DNA of 64,000 nucleotides from Riptortus pedestris (Eukaryota; Arthropoda; Insecta; Hemiptera; Alydidae): assembly GCA_019009955.1 (NCBI GenBank), contig CM032231.1, positions 89,310,501-89,374,500 on the forward strand, written 5' to 3'. The stretch's first letter is position 1. Every line of letters begins with the position of its first letter. Both the position numbers and the translations under genes were made by a program. Positions 26,709 through 38,930 of this stretch are shown one piece after another. The notes beneath the pieces are model-generated. The model made no database searches. It was not told the origin of the DNA and saw nothing but the letters and a program-made list of their open reading frames with translations.

Positions 26709-27349
26709 TCTGTCATAATATATAATATATATTAATATATAATTCTACTGTACGTGTGTATGTCACTGAACTCCTCTTAAACGGCTGGACCGATTTGAAT
26801 GATTTTTTTGTATGCGTTTGATGCGTGACGCCCTGGATGGTTTAAATTCACAAATCAGCCCGGCAGAAAGAGCAGGAGTGGGGGTTGTTAGGGAGGCCTA
26901 AAATTAAAAATAGCGATATATCGTTTCCTATTGGTTTTTCGGCTAATTTTTATTTTGTAATTTAGAATAACTTTTGTTATATTCACTTTTTCGTATAACA
27001 AAGTATAAACGAGATATACACTAAGAATTTAAAGTGGCAACTAACAATTGTATTGGGCACTAACGATTGAACTGAACTTAACAAAACTCTATATGCAAAT
27101 TAGCATTATTTCATCGTTGATTATAAGCTATATTAAATTTTTTAGGTTCGAACAGAAGTGGTGGTTATAAGTGAGGCATGAATATAAAAATCGCGATATT
27201 TCATTTTCCATTGGCTTTTAGGCATACGTGCACATAACAAAAGTGACTTTTGTGTTATTAAAAGTATCCTTTGTTTTAAACAATATTATTAAATTTAATA
27301 TCCGAATCGCTTGAAATATCATGCAGGACAACGTCTGTCGAGTCCGCTA

Positions 27350-27350
<1 letters not shown>
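26709..27350 (+). mobile_element. Non-autonomous Helitron, family A
   Basis: The 5' part carries CTGTACGTGTGTATGTCACTG and the AAACGGCTGGACCGATTTGA word (26746-26790). The 3' part ends GTCCGCTAG at 27350, followed by T, as expected for Helitrons (CTRR end, A|T target). A short hairpin GGAC...GTCC (27326-27345) lies just before the CTAG. The exact 5' base is uncertain because the start is in AT-rich sequence. No Rep/helicase is encoded. Confidence 0.65.

Positions 27351-27388
<38 letters not shown>
27351..27388. repeat. (TA)n microsatellite
   Basis: About 19 TA units start immediately after the Helitron CTAG end. Confidence 0.95.
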
Positions 27389-27391
<3 letters not shown>

Positions 27392-27998
27392 GTGTGTGTA
27401 AATCATGCCTATTAGGATGCCCAATAATGAAACTTTTTGCGAATTCAAAATGTAAATGGAAAAGTGTATGCCTCTGACGTTCCCCTTCCGAAAAAAAAAT
27501 CTCTACCTAAAAAAGGTAAAAAAAAATTCATGTTTGGACGAGATCCAACAGAAAAACGGAGTCATCTAAAGGCCATTCCGTTAATGGGCTTGTGAATCCA
27601 AGGGACTTTAAAAGTGGCTCGGTGGATCACACGTAGCCAGTTCAAAAAAAGCTGCATAGGTTTAAATATAAATTTAATATTACTATATAATTAAAATTTA
27701 CGTTTAATGGTTATTTTGGTTCACCCAAAGACAGCTGCATAAGCGAAACACATTATTTATTTATACAGGAGCACCCTTAACTAGAAGAATCGTTTCAAAG
27801 TTTAGCAATGTAAAATAAAAAAAGAATTATAGAAAATTAAGCCAAAACTGAACCAACAAATAAAAAATTGAACATAATAAATAAACATTTAATACAAGTA
27901 ATAAATACAACAAATAAACATTAAAGTAGTAATAATTACAACAATTTAAAGTCGTTTTAATAAAACAATAATGTTTTTGTTATAAACTAGTACATTCA
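27389..27998. other. No recognisable feature
   Basis: Nothing supported. A-rich stretches occur near 27480-27530 and 27820-27930. Confidence 0.45.
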
Positions 27999-29018
27999 TC
28001 TTATATATAAAAATGAATGTTTGTATGTATGTCCTTTATAGACTCGTAAACGGCTGAACCGAATTATATGAAACTTGGTATGTATATTACTACTAACTCA
28101 GGCTAGGTTTCTGGCTATACTAGTATTCTCTGAGACGAACAGGAGTGGGGGTTATAAGGGAGGCCTGAAATTAAAAGTAGCGATATTTCGTCTCCTATTG
28201 GTTTTTCAGCAAGTACGCACATAACAAAAGTTGTTTATTTTGTTATTTAGAGTAACTCTTTTGTCGTATACCGAGGTATAAATGAGTTATACGCTAAAAA
28301 CCATGGTGGGAGCCAACAATTTTATATGGCACAAAAGACTCTTCCGAACTAAACGAAACTCCGTATTTTTGACTATAAGCTATATTAAAATTTTTAGGAA
28401 TGAACAGGAGTAGGGGTTGTTAGTGAGGTATGAAATGAAAAAATCGTCATATTTCGTTTCCTATTGTTTTTTTGGTGAACCAGCACATGACAAAATATGT
28501 TTAATTTGATATTTATAGTAACTTTTGTTATATACATAATTATCGAAATTTATAAAGCAAGTAATTTGCATAGACGTTTTATTATAGTCATCAACGCGTA
28601 TCCATGTATGAATTTATCAACTTAGTACCTCGATGGATTAATACACTTTCATTAAACTTAGCAGCCATTATTTACAGGTTGAACGAACACCAAAGTATAT
28701 TATCATTTATCACGTTTATTCATAGATGGTTCGGAATGCAGAATTCTTTCTATTATTATGAATGATATTGCCAATACGATAATCTATGTTATATATAAAA
28801 AACGATACATGCACTGGAAAAGGGTAATATAAAAATATTGTGTATTTTGTAGAATTAAGTACATTACAAATACTATTATTATTAACATATCCCATCACGC
28901 CGGACTCGGGTGTAAATCCTAAGCATTGAGACGGGAAAATGTAAAAATATTTTACAAGTAAAGCCCAAAAAAATGATCCTCAAATTATTTCCAAGGCGAA
29001 GCCGGGTAATTTAGCTAG
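27999..29018 (+). mobile_element. Non-autonomous Helitron, family B, complete ends
   Basis: It starts TCTTATATATAAAAATGAAT after an A at 27998 and ends GCGAAGCCGGGTAATTTAGCTAG at 29018 followed by T at 29019, which is exactly the A|TC...CTAG|T rule. The subterminal AAACGGCTGAACCGA word (28050-28064) and the GCGAAGCCGGG 3' motif are widespread in arthropod Helitron-like repeats. The 3' hairpin is degraded on its left side. The 1020-bp interior is non-coding and has repeated AACAAAAGTT/ATTTTGTTAT words. Confidence 0.75.
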
Positions 29019-29204
29019 TATTATATAAAATCGTTCAAAATTATATTAAATTTCTCACTAAGTCGAAATCGAAAAGGAGAGAAGTTAAATTTTGTAAAAC
29101 AAATTCAATTTTTTTTTAAGGCGATTTAGTATATTGTCGATATGTGGTCTCCTGTCTCTAAGAAGTTCGAACATGTTATGTGGAGTCTATAAGTATTCAA
29201 TTTC

Positions 29205-29455
29205 CATGCACTTTATTTTTTATGACATTTTACGAAAATTATGATCTCATTTAAAAGAAAAAAAAAATGTAATTCCTCATGGAGGGGCTAAAACTCAACG
29301 CCATCAGTTCTGATTAATATAAGCAGCAATCTGGAAAGAAAAAGAGTTCAATGTATGAAGTCAAATTTATTTTGTCGATGGGTAATCTCCCACGAGATTT
29401 AATGTTACAAACGGTACTTGGATGATATTTTAATTTATCCTGTGGACGGGATCTA
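29205..29455 (+). pseudogene. Penelope-like reverse transcriptase fragment with YLDD box
   Basis: From 29295 one frame reads SPSVLINISSNLERKR-like residues (as STPSVLINISSNLERKR), then a stop, then YKRYLDDILIY (29406-29438). The first block fits RT motif 4/B' of Penelope-like elements and the second is the catalytic YxDD box. One internal stop (29400-29402) and a stop soon after kill it. The stretch is repeated as DNA at 30815-31070, where the YLDD codons are deleted. Flanking frames are not readable. Confidence 0.65.
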
Positions 29456-29579
29456 AGACAGTCAAATCTATCGTTATCCCAAGGGGGTGGTAAACGTATA
29501 TATTCACTAGCTAACCTACCAGTTCGGAGTCATTAGTGAGGGCGAATTCATTAGCTAAAGTGCTCCCTGTGCACTTATA

Positions 29580-29708
29580 AGCAGATTTTCCTTAGGGGAA
29601 ATTAGTTATTGAGGTTGTACTCATGATGGGACTTTCGAAAATATTCTCCAATGTCCATGGATCCTACCCAGGGGATGACGAAAATGAAGACCTTTCAAAA
29701 TTTTGTAT
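29580..29708 (+). mobile_element. HINE-like 5' fragment
   Basis: AGCAGATTTTCC, then a GTACTCATGA block and a CCTACCCAGG...GACGAAAATGA block match the first 130 bp of the family. It breaks off before the TA tract position. Confidence 0.75.
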
Positions 29709-29796
29709 TTTTTTATCTTCAGTTTGCTGAGGGTAGTGGTACAATAGATGAACCACATGTCTTTATCTCTACGACCATAGGCTCTCTTGATTTATA

Positions 29797-29799
29797 TCG

Positions 29800-29850
<51 letters not shown>
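29797..29850. repeat. (TA)n microsatellite
   Basis: About 26 TA units. Confidence 0.95.
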
Positions 29851-29851
<1 letters not shown>

Positions 29852-30814
29852 CTATTTAATTGGTATAATATGTATTATTCTTATCAAATTCGTTTTCTGC
29901 TTCACTATAGTAATTAGAATTATTTTTTATTTCAGAGGAATTAAACAAATTTCGAAAACAATTAAGAATATCAGTTCGACATTATCACAAAAATAAATAA
30001 ATTTTCACAACATCATTCTCAGGGAGAGATTACTAAGGCTGCAAGAGGAACGTCTCAGATGCCACGCGTTCCAAGGGTTAAAAAGCACTGTACAACGTAT
30101 TTGGTTAATTGAGTTACATTCATTCAACAAATTCTTATAATACTCAAATATTGACAGTTATTCTTTTTCATTTTAGACCTTAATAAACTAGCAGACTGGT
30201 CTTTATAGTAAGCTTATGGACAACATATCATATTTAATATTTCCTCGTTTTTTTAAAAGTCCTTGCAAAGGGAGAATCACGGATTTTAAAATGACCTGTA
30301 AGTAGTTCAACAACTTCTGTCTAAATTGTAAAAACTACATTTGAAGCATACTACGTTTGTTCAACGTTCTTATTTATAATAGTCTTCTAGACTCATAAAC
30401 AACTGGCTGCAACACAATGAATATCTAATCTATTGAGACAGTAATTAAAAACTAGCAGAGTACAAATTTAATAACAGAAAATGATCTCCCTCTGGTAGTA
30501 TATTATAAAGAACTCTATACCAGAGGTGCTGAGCCGTAACGTGTTCTAAACCCAAAGCATGGGCATAAAAAGAAAGAACTTTCCCCCGCCTAAGGTTTTT
30601 TCCTCGTGCCGTCAACGTTCGTTATACCGTTCTAACGAGGCAGGTAATGCAGAGACTCCGGTGATAAGCCGCTGTTTAATAAGGCTCGTAAAAGAAGCTC
30701 AGGTTCTGATATAGCACGAGTTGACGGTTATTTAACGACAGGGTAGATAAAAACATATTAATAATAAGAGGTAAAAGGTTTCAAAATATATTGCTATATT
30801 ATACTTTTTTATGG
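29852..30814. other. No recognisable feature
   Basis: Nothing supported. A slightly GC-richer patch lies near 30530-30740. Confidence 0.45.
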
Positions 30815-31262
30815 CCTTTCCATGTACTTTATTTTTTATGACATGTGCTTTTAGGGAGTACATTTTACGAAAATTATGATCTCATAAAACAGAAAAAACA
30901 ATAGATTTCTAATTCCTCACAGGGGGGGGGGGCTAAAACTAAACGCCACCAGTTCTACTTAAAATAAGCAACAATCTGGAAAGAAAAACTTAAATGTATG
31001 AAGTCAAATATATTCTGTCGATGCATAATCATTTTTCCCACGAGATTTAATTTTACAAACGGTATTTTAATTAACTTCTCAGGAAGTTTGAAGGAATTGG
31101 AATACTTTTTGGAATACATCACCATTTGCGATAGGTCAGTATAATTCAAGTTGGAAATGGAAAAGGAAGGTTCCTTAATGTGCCTTGATCTTGAAACTAA
31201 CAGAATAGGCAACAGCCACACTTCCAAAACCTATCATAATCCGAGTGCCAATGATATAATGA

Positions 31263-31265
<3 letters not shown>
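30815..31265 (+). pseudogene. Penelope-like reverse transcriptase fragment, thumb region
   Basis: The left half repeats 29205-29440 at DNA level with a deletion over the YLDD codons. The right half encodes FLEYITICDRSV, a stop, then KLEMEKEGSLMCLDLE and NSHTSKTYHNPSA (about 31101-31260). These align in order with DYVNSCHRQLKFTLEMENEGKLSFLDL and YRKPT of the PLE at 58017-58943, about half identical by eye. So it is a relic of a related PLE, broken by at least one stop and frameshifts. It runs directly into a (TA)n tract. Confidence 0.7.

Positions 31266-31304
<39 letters not shown>
31266..31304. repeat. (TA)n microsatellite
   Basis: About 19 TA units followed by a short ACAC run. Confidence 0.95.
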
Positions 31305-31307
<3 letters not shown>

Positions 31308-33282
31308 ACACACAAATTTATATTTTAATAAATATAATATAAATCATTTAGGTAATAAGGATGAAGCATAAGGCATTTTAAATTTAGTTAGCTGAAACCA
31401 ATTTTTTACCCAATAATGTTTTAATGTAATGAAATTGGACTAATTCATTTTATTTTAATTCAACCTGAATAAAATATATGGAGTTTCAAAGTATACTAAT
31501 GTATTCGTATGTTATAGATGAACTCCAGGAATTGGCTATGAAAATCCTGTAAGTATATAATCAATAAATTACATTAGGATTACATATGGCAATTTTTAAA
31601 ACTCTCAAATTTTTGTATTATTTTAAAGTGTTAATGCACATATGTAAATTTCTTAATTTTAAAAGTTAAAATAATGTAATTCATTACTTAAAAATTCACC
31701 AGGTCAGAAGACATCGAAGATGTTTTGTAATTTGGCTGATATTTTGCATATATCAGTGAAATCACTAGTGATCAAATTTAAGCATGGATTCAAATTATGT
31801 GTTTTTTAAAGAATTAATTACGAGCAAGTGGTATAGGCGATTAATGCAGGTGTAAATAAAATGGAAATGCATAATTGTGATTTCATACGTAGGCAATGAA
31901 AATTTAATTTCCTGTTTATTGTCAGTTGAAAGCAGATTAATTATTACCAACAAAATCCACAACTGTATGTAGAGTTGACATATATATATTTGAATTAATT
32001 ATATGTTCCATTGTATGACCGAGCAGCTGCACCGCTAATCAGTCCATACATGAAATTGATTTTATGAATATTTCAAGTTTTATAGTATTAAACTATTTTG
32101 CATTTCAAAATTCAGGCCTGAGTAAAACTTTCCGAAATAATCTTAGTGATTTTTAAACTTTTTACTATCTGGCGAGAAAAGTATGAAATTTCAAGATAAA
32201 ATCAATGTAGCTATCTTTTTTGAATTTGATGTTTAAATGACCAAAAATCCCTTCATTTTGTTTTTAAATTACTAACAATACGTCATTGACACATGAATAA
32301 ATACTTTTATCTTGATTAATCATTACTGAGAACTATTTTTATCATTATGAAACCAATGTGTTGCACTCTGTAGTTTTTTTTTTTTATTTGGAAGTCATTG
32401 TCATTCCGTTGATATTGTTCAGTTTATTTAGAACTCTTTCCAATTATATTAATTATTTCTTTAAATAAATTGTCATTCCAATAAAAATGTTTTATATATG
32501 AAAATGTAATATAAATTCTTATTTTTTTTTGTGCCCATTTGATGTCAAAAAGAAGAAGAGTAATGAAAAAAAGAGGGGAAAAAATCAAATAATTCTGAAG
32601 CTAATGAAAAAGGAATAAAGAAAACTTGATGAATGATCAGCCGAAATTGCTCTGACCCTACATCCCTCTCACAGACAGATAATTTTGCTTTCAGCCATCC
32701 TATATTTTCCATGATAATTCGCATTGATTCATAATTCTAAAGGCTTTGAAGGTTATCGTCCTTATAGGCGGAGTAGGCTTCAATCGGCCATCAGTGAATG
32801 ACTTAAAAATATCGCGGTTTCCATTAAATATTTTGTTTCAGTGCCATTCTTTTTTTGTTGAAACTTTATGTTCTTGGAGTCCTCCCTTCCTTTTTTTAGG
32901 GTTTTCTAAACTTTTATTGGATTTGCTGAACCGCAACTGGAAAACCTTTCATGATATTAATTATTTATTCGTCTATACGTATCAGTTTTCAAGATCACTT
33001 CTAAATTTAACTCTGTTTCTAAATTTCGGAATGAACATTAAGCGGATAATATTTAAAAAAAGAGTAAAACATGAGTGAGAGAGATATTTGAGTAATTAAA
33101 CATTTTTTAGTCGGTAGGCACATCACCCAGTGCCTTTTGAATAAGAATAAATTAAAATAGGAAGAAATGAAAATAGGTATAGTACTCGTTGAAGAATAAA
33201 CATAGACCTTCAAATAGAGCAGGGAAATTAGGAGAGTACGGATTTTAGGAAATCTTAGAAATAACCAAACAAAACAAATATA
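31305..33282. other. No recognisable feature
   Basis: AT-rich DNA. The overlapping 110- and 101-codon frames at 32746-33324 have no recognisable domain and I do not call a gene. Confidence 0.4.
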
Positions 33283-33780
33283 GACCGTCAGACACGAGTT
33301 GAGTAAACTAAGCAGGTTTCCCACTTGCTAGTATAACTCACTTTTGATCTCATATCACAACCTATTCCCTATTTCTGTGTAAAATCACACGAGTAGAAGT
33401 AAGTGGTGGGGGGGGGTACTGAAAGGTGAAAATATGAGCGAGCTAGAACAACTCGCTGAACACTTGAGTTACGAAAAAAGGCTAACAAGATTGGTTCTAT
33501 GACATTTTACGATCCGACTCACAACACAGGACAGGATTTTTAATTTTCGAGTCCCCCCCCCCTCTCTAAACCCCCACAATTACAGCCCTTACTTCAGCCA
33601 ATAACAAATATGATTTTAATATTGAATGAAACAGTTAAATATCAAGGATCAAGTAAACATCTTCGAAACAAGACAGCACAATCTTTAATGATGACGTCTT
33701 CACAAAACGTATTTGAATGTATCACGCATAAAAACGTCTCTTGAAAACAATATTTTCAAGCTTAGAATGAAGTTCGACTA
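33283..33780 (-). mobile_element. Diverged HINE-like element
   Basis: The left end ACCGTCAGACACGAGTTGAG, then AAACTAAGCAGGTTTCCC, corresponds to the stem-loop plus subterminal repeat, with the stem partly lost. G9 and C10 runs near 33409 and 33546, an AAGATTGGTTCTAT block, and a GATGACGTC block near 33692 follow. The right terminus is not found. Confidence 0.6.
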
Positions 33781-34300
33781 CCGACGCCATTATAGGTCTT
33801 AAGGATATGGTTGGATACTCTGGCTCCACATATGTTCTGGGCGTTTTTGTTGATAAAAGTGGGGCGATGAATATTCAGCACTCTTAAAAGAATTCAGTGC
33901 CCACGAAATGTGTACAAGCTGCTTCAAAGCTATGTAACGTGCATAAAAACATTCATTGAATTGAGTAAGGAATATATAGGTTATATGTACTGTAGTATAG
34001 GTAAGGTAGGTTAATTAGGTTATTTGATATTTATTGGAGTCTGACTGAACAGAGGCAGTGGGGTTCCATTTGCTGAAGCCCTTAAACATTTTCGGCCCGC
34101 GATGTAAGAAAGCATCAAATGGCTGCGAGGAGGTCTAAGTGGCCTAAATAACTTCACAAATTGGGTATTTGTGGGGTTACGGACAACCTGCTAGATCGTA
34201 TAAAAAATTCAAAGATTATAATTTGGATAAACCGCTGGTATGGGGCTGCCCTAAGGTACAGCGGGGGAAAGAGAAGGATTAAAAAAGAGAGAGAGTTAGA
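33781..34300. other. No recognisable feature
   Basis: Moderately GC-rich patches but no family recognised. Confidence 0.4.
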
Positions 34301-34305
34301 GTGTA

Positions 34306-34380
<75 letters not shown>
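34306..34380. repeat. Compound (GT)n(GA)n microsatellite
   Basis: About 12 GT units pass directly into about 26 GA units. Frames through it are artefacts. Confidence 0.95.
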
Positions 34381-34383
<3 letters not shown>

Positions 34384-34993
34384 GTGAGGAGATAGATAAC
34401 GAGGTCCAAGGAGGAAGAGAGTAAACATAGGAGGAGTGGATTAAGCACTATGAGTGCTAGCATTACCCTTGCCTTGGGGTTCGTTAGGCCTCCTGGGCGG
34501 GACATTACAATTTTTCACAGATAGCAGCACTGTCCGGTTCGTTAGGCCCGCTGTGTCTAAATATATATCTCCAGGTAGTTTTTGAGCTCTGATTCTCCAG
34601 AATACTATATATTGTGCTCCAATAATTGAATAACTTGCAAGAGAATTTTGATTTTTATACACGCTGAATTGCTATAACCGTGAAGCGAAATCTGCAACAA
34701 AGGCTTCAATGCTTAGAAGAATGGAGTTGAATTTAATAGTTGATCCAGGAATACGTATGGGAAATAATCAAGCCGTTTAGTATAACTTAAAATCGAAGAG
34801 ATGAACTTTATATATAGAAAGAAAAGTTGTGTTTAACGAATATTTTACAGCGTCGTTTCTTTCAAAGTAATCAATGTCAACACAAAAACAAAAGCCAGCT
34901 TGTGACTTCATTGTAAATGTTCAGATGTACGGTTGGAATAATCTATTTGTTTGCAACAAGTGGTACTCGAGGTATATTCCGGAAAGGTTAGTA
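34381..34993. other. No recognisable feature
   Basis: A word GGTTCGTTAGGCC occurs at 34477 and near-identically at 34537 (GGTTCGTTAGGCC), 60 bp apart. Otherwise nothing. Confidence 0.4.
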
Positions 34994-35061
34994 ATGGCAG
35001 GGACGTCCTGTTGTGAAGCACTGAGCTAGTATGTCCGAGGTTCAAACCCCGAGTACTCACA
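34994..35061 (+). mobile_element. Possible tRNA-like SINE head
   Basis: A B-box-like AGGTTCAAACCCC lies at 35038-35050, preceded by GAAGCACTGAGCTAGTATGT in the place of an anticodon arm. An A-box-like stretch at 34994-35015 is weak. No duplication was found. Confidence 0.4.
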
Positions 35062-35230
35062 AACTAATTAGTTTATCCTGTGCGTGTAATAAACCTTGAA
35101 ATTAGACCTAAACCAGTTATACTGGTGTCTACTCAATATCGAACGCCAATTCGGCTGCTACTTGACTAAACATAGAGCTATAATAGGTCAGCCATGCCTT
35201 CACAATAATGTTGTGAACGCGTCTAGATTC

Positions 35231-35231
35231 A

Positions 35232-35275
<44 letters not shown>
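35231..35275. repeat. (TA)n microsatellite
   Basis: About 22 TA units. Confidence 0.95.
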
Positions 35276-35278
<3 letters not shown>

Positions 35279-36702
35279 CTCTTGAGCAAAATAAGCTAAA
35301 ATTAACTCAACTAATTCGGAATGGCTTGATAGTTGAACAAATTGCTAGTATTTTTTTTTCAGGTGCAATTTCAAACCTTAAATAGCGCTTAGAGTACTAT
35401 TTTCGTTAGCCTTGCTTGATATTTTCATAAGTATACACTTCCAGGTTATTGATAGAAAGGTTGATCTCTCCACCACAGATGAATTTTTCTTTTTTGCTGG
35501 CTGAATTTCGATTTTAAATTTTCTTCTTTTTTTTCCCCCTAAGAAATAATTAATGAGAGTTTCAGAGGAAAGAAAGGTGAGGCTGACATAATGGTTGAAA
35601 GTGAAAGAGGCTGTAAGATGGTTTATTGGAGACTGGAAAGCATTGACAGGTATGAATCGAGCGGGGCCAATTATGAGCAGGGCAGACTAAACCCCTATCC
35701 GCTTCTACACGGGACGATTTTTCATGCTCAGCTCCCGGGACACGGCGTCCCTTCCCCTCGTATCCCGGTAAAAAATATCCCGGCTCTACCTTTCCCTCTC
35801 CCCTTCCTCCCTCTTCTCCTTCCTTATTTAACAAGATGGATGACCTCCATGATTGGGAGTGACGGCCAAACTCCGGTCCTGGAGGCCAAAGATTTCTCCC
35901 TCCCCCCTATTATATATCATAATATGAATAATGATTTGTGTAAATATTAGGGGCAATCAATTTAGCTAAATTTGAGTTGCAACACTTAAGGCTAACACAC
36001 CCAAATAAATTTTCATCAATTTGAAAAAATTTCAAATACAAAGTCCACGTTAACATGGTCCATGAACATGAAATCTTTCAGCAATACATTTTTACTTCTT
36101 ACTACAGGGTAAAAGAATAATTTTAATTACAGAAAATATTGTTCTTATGATTTTTACGGGATTATCCGTTTTGAACTCCCTGAGCCCATTTTGACTAGTA
36201 TGCTAGTAATATCACACCTCAAAAACAGCTAACCTTCGAATTTTATATATAGGACCACTATCAAATACAGTTGTGCTCTTTCTCTATTGAACGAAATCAG
36301 TTAAGGAGGAAGATTTGTATAGAACTTTGTTTGTTTTTCATAAATTGAATTATAAATAATGTTTATGGTGGTCTTTGATGCGATTCATTCATCTACGGAG
36401 TTATCATACCACGAAATTTTAATTTAATAGGCGAGAATTTGAGTGATAAAGGAAGCATAAATTTCATTTAATATCCCTTTCCTAGCTTACTCACTGGAAA
36501 CAAATTGCAACATTAATACCCATACTATTGTCAAACACAAGATTACATTTTTGACAGAAAGCATTCGATTTTTCTTGAAATATATGAAACATGCTAAAAC
36601 TTAAATGCCCATAATTATGAACAAACTTTTTATTTATTTATTAATATTATAAAAGCTCTAGAAGCAAAAAAATGGAAAAAAAAATCATCCAGAAGAAGAA
36701 GT
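35276..36702. other. Unassigned; GC-richer patch with long open frame
   Basis: At 35591-35950 a 119-codon plus frame overlaps a 90-codon minus frame (35562-35834). The sequence is more balanced in base content than its surroundings. The plus frame is Pro/Leu-rich near its end. I recognise no domain in either frame. Confidence 0.25.
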
Positions 36703-36785
36703 TGCTCCCGGCAAGATTCGATCTCGAGATTTCCGGTCACAAGAAAGCCCTATCAACTGAGCTTGTGAACTACTTCGTCCCCGTG
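36703..36785 (-). mobile_element. tRNA-derived SINE head (minus strand)
   Basis: On the minus strand AAGCTCAGTTGATAGGGC (around 36748-36765) is a good A box and GAGATCGAATCTTGCC (around 36711-36726) a B box, at normal tRNA spacing. The ends do not form a complete acceptor stem. It is more likely a SINE or tRNA pseudogene than a working tRNA. Confidence 0.55.
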
Positions 36786-36799
36786 GCTTTGTGACGTTC

Positions 36800-36980
36800 A
36801 GGCAAACTTTAACATTTTTTTTTTTTAACAAACGCGTGAGAAGTGCGTTCTCTCGCTTTAACAGAATTGGTTTTTCATTAGGTATGAACCACTAAAAAAG
36901 TTTCGTCCAAATCGGTGGGGGAGGGGGAAGGCCGTGCATTCCCCTTGTTAGTTTACTCAGCCCTTACGTGACGGACTTTC
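36800..36980 (+). mobile_element. Fragment resembling a HINE-like 3' end
   Basis: It ends in TTAGTTTACTCAGCCCTTACGTGACGGACTTTCC, close in order to the family's 3' end (TTAGTTTACGCAGCC, then TGACGGACTTT), with the stem-loop degraded. A CCAAATCGGTGGGGGAGGGGG block precedes it. Confidence 0.45.
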
Positions 36981-37513
36981 CAGTATTTACCCACCATTGT
37001 ACTTTAAATTTCACTTTAAGCAGTTATGTGTCTGAATATCTCTTGTCTAGCTTTAATTTCGAGTCAAACTTGAGGTTCTTCCAGCTAACCCCACTAGCAG
37101 TGGCCCCTTTGCAGAATCTACTTAGCCACCCTCTGCGTAATGAACGTTTAATTTAATTTTTTCAGTTACAATGGACGATATCATCTAAATTATACATTAT
37201 CGACTTAAATTTATTCTCTTAAGTTAAAAATGGAAATAAATTGAAAAGCACAGAAATCCAATACATCTCATACTTCTTAATAGTTCATCAACGAAAGAGA
37301 AACATTTAAAGTGGACAAATTAAGTCGATATAAAACATGATAGGTACTCAGTTTTTAATCACATTCTGAAAGTATATATTCCTTAATCACATTTTTGATT
37401 GACTCTCGGAAATCTATGACACATTTTACGGAGAAAGTAGTAGACGTTAAACGAATTGATTAATGGGGTGTCAGCAGCTGCTTTGTGCCTACAACATAGC
37501 CTACTGGTGACCA
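36981..37513. other. No recognisable feature
   Basis: Nothing supported. Confidence 0.45.
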
Positions 37514-37806
37514 CACGCAGATTTCAAAAGCAAATATCTCGGTTAATATTCAAGATAGAGAATAAATGCATATAACAATATTTATAGTAAAAGTAATTTG
37601 CAATAAGATTGGTTCTATACACTTTTTCGATCCGATGAATAATAGCGGAGATATTTCGAATTTTTGAAAATCCCCCGCTCTAAACCCCCCTCCCACTGGT
37701 CCGATTTCAGCCGTTAACAAACTTGATCTTCCTTTTTACATAAAACGATTAAATACCGAGTTTGGTGACGATTAAACAAAAATTGCGACCTCTAGAGTGT
37801 TAACAG

Positions 37807-37851
<45 letters not shown>

Positions 37852-37969
37852 AACGGACCTCATTTTCGTCATCTCCGGGATAGACTCGATGGATATTTGA
37901 AGAAATTTTTCGAAAATCGCGTCATGAGTACGACCTCAATAGCTGATTTCCCTTAAGGGAAATCTGCTA
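37514..37969 (-). mobile_element. HINE-like element lacking the stem-loop end
   Basis: Starts in the CTCGGTTAATATTCAAGATA block, includes a (TA)n tract at 37811-37848, and ends with TTAAGGGAAATCTGCT at 37968. The stem-loop terminus is missing. Confidence 0.85.
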
Positions 37970-38176
37970 ATAGAAAATCAATGATGAAGTCATGAACCTT
38001 TTTGTTCTAAGCTTATTACCAAATATTCTTTACAGGAGACTTTTATTATGCAAGATACATGCAAATTCGCTTTTCGATAACGTCATCAATTAAGAGTTTC
38101 CGTTCTTGTCTCAAAAATGTTTATTTGATCTGTACCATACTCGTTTTTTAACCATTTCATCACTAAAGATAATATT

Positions 38177-38742
38177 TTTAGCAGATTTTCCCTAAGGGAA
38201 ATCAGCTATTGAGGTCGTACTCATGACGCGATTTTGGAAAAATTTCTTCAAATGTCCAGCGATCCTACCCAAGTGATGACAAAAATGAGGTCCGTTCAAA
38301 ATTATATATATATATATATTTATTTGTCTGTTAACGCTCTAGCTGTCGCAATTTTTGTTTGATCGTTACCAAACTCGAAATTTAAACGTGTTATGCAAAA
38401 AGACAGATCAAGTTCGTTATTGGCTGAAATCGGACCAGGGGGGGATTTCGAAAATTGGAAATTTCTCCGTTACCATACGTCGGATCAAAAACATGTATAG
38501 AACCAATCTTATTGCAATTTAAATTTACTATAAATATTGTTCTGTACATTTATTCTCTATCTTGAATATTAACCGGTATATTTGGATTTTTATTAAATAT
38601 GGGCCGATAACGGAGGAGTGAGTTTCCCGCCAAAAGGTAGTTTGGCCACTTCTGTAACTTTTCGGCTCTCTTATGGAGATTTCACTATTTTATAACTTCA
38701 CGTTGGAAATCTGCTTAGTTTACGCAGCCCCTGCGTGAATTA
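38177..38742 (+). mobile_element. HINE-like element, full length
   Basis: AGCAGATTTTCCC at the left (38180), a short TA tract (38307-38321), the core blocks, then GGAAATCTGCTTAGTTTACGC and the stem-loop ACGCAGCCCCTGCGT at about 38722-38736. Opposite orientation to the copy 200 bp upstream. Non-coding. Confidence 0.85.
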
Positions 38743-38930
38743 CTTTTTATTGGCTGAAATCGGACCAGGGTAAAGAAGGTTTAGAGAGGGGGAATTAAAA
38801 AATTAAAAATATCTCCGTAATTATGAGTTGTATCGTAGAAGCTTCTAGAACTCAATCTTGTTAAAATATTGATGCTTTAAAATTGCTCTCTGTGCATTTT
38901 TTTGTAAGTCAAATATATATTTTTTTATTT

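Noticed and set aside
32746..33324. Overlapping 110- and 101-codon frames as a gene
   Set aside because: Phe/Leu-rich composition expected by chance in AT-rich DNA, with frames on both strands and no domain.
36703..36785. Functional tRNA gene on the minus strand
   Set aside because: A and B boxes are good, but the acceptor stem ends do not pair, so a SINE head or pseudogene is more likely.
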